Of a DNA stretch of 64,000 nt, positions 17,468 through 25,211 are shown in pieces. Location of the stretch: assembly GCA_030446715.1 (NCBI GenBank), contig JAUJMU010000004.1, positions 170,931 through 234,930 on the forward strand. The letters run 5' to 3'. Each line of letters begins with the position of its first letter. Within the stretch, counting starts at the first letter, position 1. A model generated the notes under the pieces. The model was not told the origin of the DNA. It ran no database searches and saw only the letters and a program-made list of their open reading frames with translations. The DNA comes from Cytophagales bacterium (GTDB lineage Bacteria > Bacteroidota > Bacteroidia > Cytophagales > 172606-1). A program made the position numbers and the translations under genes.

Positions 17468-18181
17468 TTGAAAAAACACATCCCAAACGCATTTACCTGC
17501 GGCAATCTGTTGTGCGGCTGCGCGGGCATCGTGGCCGTACTGGTGCGCAACGAACTTATCTTTGCGGCTTACCTGATCGGGCTGGCGGCGATGCTCGATT
17601 TTCTGGACGGCTTTCTGGCCCGCCTGCTGGAGGCGTATTCGCCCATCGGCAAGGAACTCGATTCGCTGGCCGACATGGTTACGTTTGGGCTGCTGCCGGG
17701 CGTGATAATCTTCCGGCTGATCAGCCAGAGCATGGAAGGCCCGGAGTATGATCTGCAAATGTATACGCTGGTGCCGCACGCGGCTTTTATCATTCCCGTA
17801 TTCTCGGCGCTCCGGCTGGCAAAGTTCAACGTAGACCCACGCCAGTCAGATTCCTTTATCGGGGTGCCCACGCCAGCCAACGCCTTGTTGATTGCCTCCA
17901 TTCCCCTTATTCTGCGCCAGCACCCGGAGTGGTCGGCTTTTATCGTGCAGCCCGGCCTGCTGATCGGGCTTTCGGTGGTGATGTCGCTGCTGCTGGTGGC
18001 CGAACTTCCGCTTTTCGCCCTTAAGTTTAAAAGTTACGCCTTCCGGCCCAACGCCGTCCGTTACTGCTTTCTGCTCCTGGCACTGCTGATGGTGGCCCTG
18101 CTCGGCGCCACGGCCGTTCCGCTGATCATTGCTGCCTACATTGGCGTATCGGTAGTGCAGCGGTTCAGCGGCCCGGGGTAA
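17468..18181 (+). CDS. pssA: CDP-diacylglycerol--serine O-phosphatidyltransferase
   Basis: Makes phosphatidylserine, the precursor of phosphatidylethanolamine, at the inner membrane. The 237-residue protein has the full CDP-alcohol phosphatidyltransferase motif DG-x2-AR-x8-G-x3-D-x3-D (Asp47, Gly48, Ala51, Arg52, Gly61, Asp65, Asp69) and about seven hydrophobic segments. The start is TTG at 17468: no ATG lies before residue 42, and KKHIPNAFTCGNLLCGC is the conserved family N-terminus. Only 14 bp separate it from the TonB-C protein, so the two may be co-transcribed. No phosphatidylserine decarboxylase gene is nearby. Confidence 0.9.
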   Translation: MKKHIPNAFTCGNLLCGCAGIVAVLVRNELIFAAYLIGLAAMLDFLDGFLARLLEAYSPIGKELDSLADMVTFGLLPGVIIFRLISQSMEGPEYDLQMYTLVPHAAFIIPVFSALRLAKFNVDPRQSDSFIGVPTPANALLIASIPLILRQHPEWSAFIVQPGLLIGLSVVMSLLLVAELPLFALKFKSYAFRPNAVRYCFLLLALLMVALLGATAVPLIIAAYIGVSVVQRFSGPG

Positions 18182-18473
18182 GGGAGGATGGAAAAATTAT
18201 TTTTATTACTTTTTTGGTGATCAGGGGGTTTTGCACCATTACCGGTACCAGGCCGCCGGTAATCCGTATACTGCCCCCCTTACCAGCACAATTCTGCCAC
18301 TTTGCCCAACCAGTACCGGTACGTTCGACCCGGTAACGTGCATTTTTTTTGTCTTGTGCCGCAAAGGTACAAGCCTCCTGCGGGCAGCCTGCTTTACATT
18401 TTCACCCGTAGGGTAACTTATACCGGTATTCTCCCCGGAGAAGGTGTCCAACCGGTAATCAACCCTCCCAACT

Positions 18474-18623
18474 ATGCTTAAATATGCTTTCCTGATTATC
18501 TTTCTGGCTGGTGGTATGGCCACGCAGAGCTGCAAAACCTCCGATGCGCCCAAGTACTGGAGCCACAACAATCACAAGTCAAACTCGCCGGCCAACATTG
18601 TGCCCAGGCCGGTAAAAAAATAA
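18474..18623 (+). CDS. Small lipoprotein, 49 residues
   Basis: Reads MLKYAFLIIFLAGGMATQSC followed by a short polar tail ending in PRPVKK and TAA at 18621. The leader (about 19 residues) with Cys20 fits signal peptidase II processing, leaving a mature peptide of 30 residues rich in Asn, His, Ser and Lys. Such tiny lipoproteins are frequent in Bacteroidota and mostly uncharacterised. A strong hairpin 50 bp downstream closes the unit. Coding is inferred from the leader and fit to the terminator. Confidence 0.6.
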   Translation: MLKYAFLIIFLAGGMATQSCKTSDAPKYWSHNNHKSNSPANIVPRPVKK

Positions 18624-18675
18624 CCGCTTGCGTCTGCAAGCTCCGAAGCTCCTGATAGGAGGCTCCGGTATAAGT

Positions 18676-18716
18676 CAGAATGACAAAAGGCGGTAATCCC
18701 GCCTTTTGTCATTCTG
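18676..18716. terminator. Bidirectional hairpin terminator
   Basis: Perfect 18-bp stem (18676-18693 and 18699-18716) with a 5-nt loop TAATC. The stem includes AAAAGGCGG and CCGCCTTTT, giving U-rich 3' arms in both directions. It sits between two convergent lipoprotein genes. Confidence 0.75.
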
Positions 18717-18726
18717 TAATATTCAC

Positions 18727-18996
18727 CTATTGATCCGCCTGCATCCGTGGCGTTACGTGAGTGCTGTCGGTGTTGGTTGTATCTGCCCCTGGTGACGGGC
18801 CAACTTCCGCATCACCGGAACCATCTTCATGTTCCCGCGTAAAACCATCTCCGGTTTCGTCCTGTTTCTCTGTTTTAGGATCTTCCCGGTTGGTTTCACC
18901 AGGGTCATCACCTGTTTCCACGTTGCCGCAGGCAAAGGTCATCCCCAGCACTGCTACAATCATTAGCTTATATCCTGATCTGATTATCCGTTCCAT
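18727..18996 (-). CDS. Small acidic lipoprotein
   Basis: An 89-residue protein with a lipoprotein signal (GYKLMIVAVLGMTFAC, lipid-attachment Cys23). The mature part is low-complexity and strongly acidic, rich in Asp, Glu, Thr and Gly, and probably unstructured. It resembles the disordered acidic lipoproteins common in Bacteroidota; no function known. It converges on the hairpin at 18676-18716, which terminates it. Confidence 0.65.
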   Translation of the reverse strand: MERIIRSGYKLMIVAVLGMTFACGNVETGDDPGETNREDPKTEKQDETGDGFTREHEDGSGDAEVGPSPGADTTNTDSTHVTPRMQADQ

Positions 18997-19053
18997 AGCA
19001 ATTATATTTTTGAATTGCTTACGGCTGTTGCCGTTTTTTCGTTGCAGCGCAGG

Positions 19054-19965
19054 CTAAATACCCGGCAACCGTCCCTGCAAACCTCCCGTATGTACAGCCA
19101 CTACCGTACTGCCGGCCGGGAAATACCCTTTCCCCAGCAGGTCGTCTACTCCGTAGAGCATCTTGCCGGTATACACCTGTTCGATCTGCAATCCATTTTC
19201 ACTTTCAAATTGCCGGATGTATTGCAGCAGTAGAGGTGTAGTCCGGGCGTATCCGCCAAAGTGATAACTGGTCTGAAGCTGCAGGTTACGGGGTTCAGCA
19301 TAGGCGCTCCCGGTCACGGAAGAAAATTCGCCCAGCAACCGCCGGGCCTCATTGTTCAGAAAACCGCCTCCTTTCAGCGCCGGAAACCCGATGACCTGCC
19401 CTTTTCCTGCGGCTCCGGCTACCAGTCCGGCAAGGGTGCCGCCGGTGCCCGCCGCGCAGCAGAGGTAGTGCCATGGAATGTTGATTTCGTCCACCCCTTC
19501 GGCTACACCCTTCACCGCCAAGCCGTTGCTCCCTCCTTCCGGCAGGAGATGGAAATCGCCGTACTTTTCCTTCAGCGTACCAATTAAAAGGGCGTCGGTC
19601 TTCTGCCGGTATGCTTCCCGGCTCAGGTAATGCAGACTCATGCCGCATTCCGTGGCAAACTGCAGGGTCGGGTTCAGCGGCAGGGTTTCTTCACCGCGCA
19701 CCACGCCGACGGTCCGGAAGCCAAACTCCCGGCCGGCCGCCGCTACGGCGTAAAGGTGACTGGAATAAGCCCCGCCGAAGGTCAGCAGGGTACTTTGGCG
19801 CTGCCGGTGGGCGGCAATCAGATTATATTTCAGTTTCCGCCACTTATTTCCCGATATTTGCGGATGGATGAGGTCGTCGCGCTTGAGGTACAGCGTAACA
19901 TTGGCACCGTCAGCGGCCCGGCTGCGGATTTGCTGAAGCGGCGTAGGCGGATACATTTCCAGCAT
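19054..19965 (-). CDS. ACC deaminase / D-cysteine desulfhydrase family PLP enzyme
   Basis: A fold-type II PLP enzyme of 303 residues. The Schiff-base lysine lies in ISGNKWRKLKYNL, followed by LTFGGAYSSHLYAVAAAG and the phosphate-binding region around CAAGTGGTLAGL. Members deaminate 1-aminocyclopropane-1-carboxylate or desulfhydrate D-cysteine; sequence alone does not choose between them, and D-cysteine desulfhydrase-like activity is the more common in this group. I chose ATG 19965 (MLEMYPPTPLQQI). An in-frame ATG at 19998 would overlap the start codon of the divergent RluD-like gene. The next ATG at 19956 is also possible. Confidence 0.82.
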   Translation of the reverse strand: MLEMYPPTPLQQIRSRAADGANVTLYLKRDDLIHPQISGNKWRKLKYNLIAAHRQRQSTLLTFGGAYSSHLYAVAAAGREFGFRTVGVVRGEETLPLNPTLQFATECGMSLHYLSREAYRQKTDALLIGTLKEKYGDFHLLPEGGSNGLAVKGVAEGVDEINIPWHYLCCAAGTGGTLAGLVAGAAGKGQVIGFPALKGGGFLNNEARRLLGEFSSVTGSAYAEPRNLQLQTSYHFGGYARTTPLLLQYIRQFESENGLQIEQVYTGKMLYGVDDLLGKGYFPAGSTVVAVHTGGLQGRLPGI

Positions 19966-19996
19966 CTTTTGCGTAAAAACATCCGGAGGTACAGAC

Positions 19997-21037
19997 ATGC
20001 ACGAAGATATAGATATTGAATCAGGCGAAGACAGTGATTTGTTTGAACACCACCGCATTGTAGTGGACAAAGGCCAGTCGCTGCTGCGTATTGACCGGTT
20101 TCTGATGGACCGCCTGCCCAACGCCACGCGCAACAAGCTGCAGCAGGCCATTGATGCCGAAGCGGTGAAGGTAAACGACAAAGCCATCAAGGCCAGTTAC
20201 AAGGTGAAGCCGCAGGATGTAATCACTATCTCGCTGCCCGAACCACCCTACGACACCACGATTTATCCGGAAAACATTCCGCTGGACATCGTATACGAAG
20301 ACGACGAGGTACTGGTCATCAACAAGCCGGCTGGCCTGGTGGTGCATCCGGCTTACCAGAACTGGACCGGCACGCTGGTTAACGCCCTGGTGTACCACTT
20401 TCAGCAATTGCCCACCTCCCGGAACGGCGAAGGCCGCCCCGGACTCGTGCACCGGATTGACAAGGATACTTCGGGCCTGATGGTGGTGGCCAAAACGGAA
20501 CTGGCCATGGCTCACCTGGCGCGGCAGTTTTTTGACCATACCATCGAACGGACTTATTACGCCCTTGTGTGGGGAGAACCCAAACAGGAAGCCGGCACCA
20601 TCAACGCCCACGTGGGCCGCAGCCTCAAGGACCGCCGGGTGACGGCCGTTTTTCCGGAAGGCGACTTCGGCCGCCACGCCATCACGCATTACAAGGTGCT
20701 GAAAAACCTGCGTTACGTTTCGCTGGTGCAATGTAACCTGGAAACCGGCCGCACCCACCAGATCCGCGCCCACATGCAGTACCTGGGGCATCCACTGTTT
20801 AACGATGCGACCTACGGCGGCGACAGGATCCTGAAAGGAACTCCCTTTGCCAAATACCGGCAGTTTGTGGATAACTGCTTCAAGATGCTGCCCCGGCAGG
20901 CCCTCCACGCCAGATCACTGGGCTTCGTGCATCCCGGTACCCGGGAATGGATGCAGTTCAGCAGCGACCTGCCCGAAGACTTTGCCTCCGTGCTCGAAAA
21001 GTGGGAGAAGTACGTGCAACATCAGGAGGAACAGTAG
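19997..21037 (+). CDS. RluA/RluD-family pseudouridine synthase
   Basis: Isomerises uridine to pseudouridine in rRNA. The 346-residue protein has an N-terminal S4 RNA-binding domain (about 28-85, RIDRFLMDRLPNATRNKLQQAI) and the catalytic domain with HRIDKDTSGLMVVAKT (Asp155 catalytic), followed by ETGRTHQIRAHMQYLGHPL. This architecture fits RluD, which modifies helix 69 of 23S rRNA, but RluC-like members share it. Divergent from the PLP enzyme with essentially no space between starts, so the promoter must lie inside the neighbour's 5' end. Confidence 0.9.
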   Translation: MHEDIDIESGEDSDLFEHHRIVVDKGQSLLRIDRFLMDRLPNATRNKLQQAIDAEAVKVNDKAIKASYKVKPQDVITISLPEPPYDTTIYPENIPLDIVYEDDEVLVINKPAGLVVHPAYQNWTGTLVNALVYHFQQLPTSRNGEGRPGLVHRIDKDTSGLMVVAKTELAMAHLARQFFDHTIERTYYALVWGEPKQEAGTINAHVGRSLKDRRVTAVFPEGDFGRHAITHYKVLKNLRYVSLVQCNLETGRTHQIRAHMQYLGHPLFNDATYGGDRILKGTPFAKYRQFVDNCFKMLPRQALHARSLGFVHPGTREWMQFSSDLPEDFASVLEKWEKYVQHQEEQ

Positions 21038-21134
21038 CCCCTGACCCCCGAAGGGGGAACTGAACGGGAGATGTACGGAGCGGCGGGGTCAGATAAGGCT
21101 CACTGTTCAACCATTAAATGAATAGTTTTGCCCC

Positions 21135-21968
21135 ATGGCGCAGGATTACGACAAGATTTTCAGGGAGGTATTGAAGGAGATTTTTCCGGCAGTAGCCCAT
21201 AAGGTGCTGGGCCTGCCCGGGGGTAAGTATACTCCCCTGCCGGCAGACCTTCAGTATACTTCCGAACGGGAAGCCGACCAACTCTGGGAAGTAGCACCAC
21301 CTGCCGGTGAGCCTTTTGTGTTGCACTGCGAGTTTCAGACCACCAACGATCCGCAGATGCTCTCCCGGATGCTGCTGTACTACGGTTTTCTGTATTACCA
21401 GAAGAGAATGCCTGTCCGCCAGTACGTGATTTATGTGGGCAGGGACACGTTGCAGATGGCAGATCAACTACAGACCGATATGCTCACCTACCGATACCGG
21501 CTGATTGATCTGAAAACTTTCTCCTACCAGACGTTCCTTGCCTCAGACCGGAGTCAGGAAGTGCTGCTGGCGGTGCTGGCAGACTTTGGCGGCGAACCGG
21601 CAGACTTGATTGCCGGGAAGATTATTGCTAAATTGGAGTAACTCTCCGAAGGCAGCCTTGAGTTGTCGCAACGAACCCTGCAACTGGTTCGTTTAGCTGT
21701 ACTGAGAAATTTGAGTAAAACTGTATTCGAGACCGCAAGAAAAATGGCCATTTCGATTAACATTAAGGAAGACGCTCTTTACCAGGAAGGCAAAGAAGAA
21801 GGTAAAGAGGAAGGCAAAGAGGAAGGCAGATTAGCCGGAAAGGAAGAAGCAGCCCTCAGCATGCTGCGGGAGGGCTTTTCCGAAGAGGTAGTGGTGCGGA
21901 TTACCAAACTCCCCGCCGAACGGGTCGCCCAGCTAAAGCAACAACTGGAAGCCGGCCAGCAAAACTAA
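21135..21968 (+). pseudogene. Rpn-family nuclease/PD-(D/E)XK-like gene with in-frame stop
   Basis: The first part (21135-21641) encodes the Rpn/YhgA-type domain: MAQDYDKIFREVLKEIFP, then EREADQLWEV and FVLHCEFQT, which fit the D...ExQ nuclease core. TAA at 21639-21641 interrupts it. The frame then stays the same (LSEGSLELSQRTLQLVRLAV) through to 21968, including an EGKEEG-repeat tail typical of these proteins. One codon change therefore split a 277-residue protein. The second half has only a TTG near 21663 as a possible start. Rpn proteins are implicated in DNA cleavage and recombination. A TAGTTTTG box at 21123-21130 sits just before the ATG. Confidence 0.75.
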
Positions 21969-22298
21969 AGCAGCATACCCTCGCCCGGTGGGTAAACCGG
22001 ACACCTGCCGGCAGAAAGGGGTAGAGAAGCGTCTGATTGCCTTGCTGCAAGGCTGCATCCGGCGTCAGCCTGACAGCCAGCTTTGGCGGGTAACGCCAGC
22101 ATTCCCGAAGCTATGCCTCGCGTACCCCCGTACGGCCCTCTACCCGGATCATACCGCATCCGCGAAAATCTGCGCCAATCCGCGTGAAATATTTTGCAGT
22201 ATTCTCAGCTTGTCTCCGAAACAGTTTTTAGCCCCCGGCAGTTGATTCTGCAGGAAATTCTTCCGATCTTCAGTCATACCACTACAACTCCAGCCGCT
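21969..22298. other. Non-coding interval
   Basis: I see no gene here. The stretch includes the phrase ATCCGCGAAAATCTGCG, followed by CCAATCCGCGTGAAAT, which has the look of short dispersed spacer repeats of this phylum, and it leads into the lectin-like gene. No clear promoter pair or terminator. Confidence 0.5.
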
Positions 22299-23153
22299 AT
22301 GCGTACGATCCTTTGCTGTCTGCTCCTGTGTATTGTGCTGCCAATATCCTCCTACAGCCAGTACGTATTGCTGGAAGATGCCATCAACCTCGACAACGGC
22401 TGCATCCAGCTCACCCCTGATGAGCCGTACTCCCGCGGCATTGCCTACAACCGCACCAGACTGAACCTGAACCAGTACTTTGAGATTGACTTCGATATTT
22501 ACCTGGGCAACAAGGAGGAAGGCGCCGACGGCATTACCTTCGTGATGCACAACGACCACCGCGAGTTCCGGGCGATGGGCACCTGGGGCGAATGCATGGG
22601 CTACGGCCGGTGGCGGCGCGAGTACCCGACGGGTAACTTTATTTCCCCGTCCATTGCCGTCGAGTTTGACACTTACTATAACTACACGCAGAACGATCCC
22701 GACCACGATCACGTAGCTTACCTCGAAAACGGCACCAACTACCACACGAAGTACTGGAGCGACAACCGCACCGACTTTGATCTGGAAGACAACAAGCTTC
22801 ACGACTTCCGCTTTCGGTGGGACCCGGAAAAACAGCAGATTACCGTTTTTCTGGACGGAAAAATTGTGTACCAGGGCAAGCGCAACCTGATCAAAGATAT
22901 TTTTGAGGGCAATCCGGAGGTGATCTGGGGTTTTACGGCTTCTACGGGCCGGGCCAGCAATCAGCAGTTTTTCTGCCTCAAACGGATTACCCGGTACAAC
23001 CTTCCTTCCAAAGAACTGAAGGCCGTGACGCCGGTGTTTCCGCGGCTGGGCATTCCCGCTCCGGCTACGCTAACCCACAACAAGGCGGGTACCCACGACG
23101 AAGCCGCCTTGCCCGTCACTGTGGCGCCGCTGCATTTGCCGGGGAGGCAGTAA
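22299..23153 (+). CDS. Secreted L-type lectin-like protein
   Basis: A 284-residue protein with a signal peptide (MRTILCCLLLCIVLPISSYS-Q). Residues about 20-235 look like an L-type (legume) lectin fold: FEIDFDIYLGNKEEGADGIT, FVMHNDHREFRAMG, SIAVEFDTYYNY and IWGFTASTGRASNQ, with the Asp/Asn pattern that binds calcium and sugar. The tail after residue 240 is Pro/Ala-rich and lacks a recognisable T9SS sorting domain. Probably binds glycans at the cell surface or in the periplasm. ATG 22299 is chosen because the signal peptide starts there. Confidence 0.78.
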   Translation: MRTILCCLLLCIVLPISSYSQYVLLEDAINLDNGCIQLTPDEPYSRGIAYNRTRLNLNQYFEIDFDIYLGNKEEGADGITFVMHNDHREFRAMGTWGECMGYGRWRREYPTGNFISPSIAVEFDTYYNYTQNDPDHDHVAYLENGTNYHTKYWSDNRTDFDLEDNKLHDFRFRWDPEKQQITVFLDGKIVYQGKRNLIKDIFEGNPEVIWGFTASTGRASNQQFFCLKRITRYNLPSKELKAVTPVFPRLGIPAPATLTHNKAGTHDEAALPVTVAPLHLPGRQ

Positions 23154-23253
23154 GTAGTTTAGTTGCTCGTTATTCGTTGCCCGCTATGAGTTATCCTGTA
23201 ATCCTTGGGCTGGATATAGCGGAGAGCTTCCCGCTTCATGGTAATTTCTGCAT

Positions 23254-23280
23254 AAAAAAACCATCGCTTTCGCGATGGTT
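23254..23280 (-). terminator. Rho-independent terminator of the minus-strand gene
   Basis: Read on the minus strand: AACCATCGC, loop GAAA, GCGATGGTT, then a run of seven T (stem 23259-23280, T-run over 23254-23260). It begins four bases after the stop codon of the gene at 23284-24339. Confidence 0.9.
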
Positions 23281-23283
23281 CCC

Positions 23284-24339
23284 TTAAGCGGACAACTCTA
23301 TATTCTCCTGATCGGTCTGACCCGCCAACCTGAGCATCGGCTCAATCTTCTCCACCAGACGCTTTTTCACAAAACCATCGCGCAGGTGCGGCGGCAGCGA
23401 CGCAACCAGCTTGCGGTAAGTTTCAAGTCCCAGCGCCTTGGCTACGTAGGCTTCGTGCATGCAGTTAAGGTATTCCACCATCTCCAGCAACGACTGGTGG
23501 AACAGCTTGAAGTCAATTTCGGCCTCCACGAACCGCTCGATCTCCCGGTGGTTGGCAGAAATGCGCAACCGGCACAGCAGATCAAAGTAAGTTGTGTATC
23601 CAAAACGCCAGGTCAGCTGATTCCAGTGGCTCTGGCTGAACTTCTGCAATACATCACCCGTACGGGTGCTGCGCAGCGCTTCCTCCGGATCCGACTGCAC
23701 CCGCTGACGCACCTGCTGGGCAATCAGCCGGCGCGTAGTGCGCAGAAACTGCCCGATCTGGGCCTGCGCCTCCAGCTCCTGAGTGGCCAGTTGCAGGCCG
23801 GGCTTATACTTTGCCAGCGGCAGGCGTTGCACGGAAAACTGGTCATAATGACCAGCGGCATAAAAACCAATGGCTTCCGGGTAATACCCCCGCACTACCA
23901 GCCGGCCAATTTCCCGGCGGATCAGGGCTTCGCTGTTCCCCCGGATGCCGAGGGTGTGCAGAAATGCCTGAATGCCGGCAAAGGCGCTGTAGTACGCCTG
24001 CGGAAACGTCCAGTGCAGGGCATTGCGCATGAATACGTCGCCGCCCAGCTGGCCCGTGGCCCGCAGGGCGTGCTCGGTACTCCAGCAGTTGAGCAGGTGC
24101 CGCCCGATCTGCTCCACATCCTGCGCGTTCAGCACGGGCTTGTGACCGGCAAAACGCACATTTCCGGGCAGGTCGAAGGCATTGCCCGACTGCTTTATGT
24201 GGAAGCTGATGGCAAAGAAGTGGTTCAGGAATACCTGAGCAGGAATTGACTTTTTCCAATTCTCATCCTGCTCCGCACTTTCGCTTTGAGCGACCGGCTC
24301 AAACAGCTCAAATTGTTTATTTCCCTTTACAAGTTGCAT
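23284..24339 (-). CDS. Unknown soluble alpha-helical protein
   Basis: A 351-residue protein that I do not recognise. It has no signal peptide or membrane segment and appears mostly helical. A central stretch, AYYSAFAGIQAFLHTLG (about 115-131), resembles the start of a HEPN-like helical bundle, but the rest does not support that call. The C-terminal half contains LTWRFGYTTYFDLLCRLRISANHREI and many Arg/Leu helices. Good coding character, a strong terminator four bases after the stop and upstream symmetric sequences support it as a real single-gene unit. Confidence 0.75.
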   Translation of the reverse strand: MQLVKGNKQFELFEPVAQSESAEQDENWKKSIPAQVFLNHFFAISFHIKQSGNAFDLPGNVRFAGHKPVLNAQDVEQIGRHLLNCWSTEHALRATGQLGGDVFMRNALHWTFPQAYYSAFAGIQAFLHTLGIRGNSEALIRREIGRLVVRGYYPEAIGFYAAGHYDQFSVQRLPLAKYKPGLQLATQELEAQAQIGQFLRTTRRLIAQQVRQRVQSDPEEALRSTRTGDVLQKFSQSHWNQLTWRFGYTTYFDLLCRLRISANHREIERFVEAEIDFKLFHQSLLEMVEYLNCMHEAYVAKALGLETYRKLVASLPPHLRDGFVKKRLVEKIEPMLRLAGQTDQENIELSA

Positions 24340-24375
24340 ACTTTATCAACACATCAGAAGGTGGCAATGTTCCGT

Positions 24376-24425
24376 GGGCATTAGACATTTTTCATTACCA
24401 ATGCCCTGTAATACAGTATTTTACA
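24376..24425. promoter_or_regulatory. Symmetric sequences upstream of the unknown minus-strand gene
   Basis: GGGCATT at 24376-24382 and its complement AATGCCC at 24400-24406 form an interrupted palindrome, and TGTAA...TTACA lies just beyond (24407-24425). They fall 37-86 bp upstream of the ATG at 24339, where an operator would be expected. Evidence is symmetry only. Confidence 0.3.
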
Positions 24426-24581
24426 TAACATATCAGTTGTTGCAAAAACAACCCGCAGACAACCTCCGGACCCGGTATGCCAACACCGCTCAAACTACAT
24501 TGAATTTAACCATTTTCCGGCAAAATACCAACCGAAACGATTTGTAAAAAAGGAATAAATTCTCTCTGCCATGCCTCACAT

Positions 24582-25202
24582 TCAGTCAGCAGGTTTGTCC
24601 CTTGGGTAATAGCTTTTTCTGCTCAGGAGGAGAAACACAACCGACACGAATACCCACCCATAAAGCAATGCGCTCAGGCCCACCACAAACACACGACCGG
24701 GTGAAGGGTAGGCGTCATCGAGGTAAAAAATGAGGCCGGCGACCGGAACGGCAAGGAGCAGAATGCAGCCCCGGTAGCGTAGTTTGGCCCGCGGTCCTCT
24801 CCTGCGGCTGCCTGAGCTTTCTCTTTTCTGCCGGAACGCCACCTACCCGATGACCAGCAGGGCCACCGCCGACTCTATCCGGTCGATCAGGATATACATC
24901 AGGAACGGGTGGCCCGCTACGGTCACTTCCTGACTGAAAAAGGAAGACGCAAGGTGAAATACCGGTCCCCGGGGTGTGAACAAACGGTCCCAGAGGATGT
25001 GGGATACGCTGCCCACTCCGGCAGAAAAGGCAAAGAGCAGCCAGTGCCGGGCGAGGTAACGCCTGAATTCCGGATCCAGATAAGGGGAAAGTTTCCGCTC
25101 AGTTCCCCTCCTTCCTTCAGGAATTCCGGAGGAACCGGCCAGGCCAACGGGACAGGGGTGGTTCTCTCTTGATAACCATAACTTACTCATTATCAAAGGC
25201 AA
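24582..25202 (-). pseudogene. DUF4184-like membrane protein, N-truncated and interrupted
   Basis: The first piece (25202-24843) contains the DUF4184 core: a helix (HWLLFAFSAGVGSVSHILWD) with the His-Ile-x-Trp-Asp box, then GHPFLMYILI. It stops at TAG 24843-24845. The same frame then continues without a gap (24842-24582) into two more membrane helices (CILLLAVPVAGLIFYL and VFVVGLSALLYGWVFVSVVFLLL), as expected for the family C-terminus. The N-terminal third of normal members (first two helices) is missing; the gene butts against the end of the efflux channel gene. It is read as one eroded gene. A GTG directly follows the TAG, so two short products cannot be fully excluded. Confidence 0.6.
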
Positions 25203-25211
25203 ACAAGTCTG

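Noticed and set aside
18362-18369. Perfect minus-strand TACCTTTG box
   Set aside because: No matching upstream TTTG and no minus-strand gene lies downstream before pssA, so it is likely chance or a spacer motif.
20021-20908. 295-codon minus-strand frame
   Set aside because: Antisense to the RluD-like gene and lacks recognisable domains.
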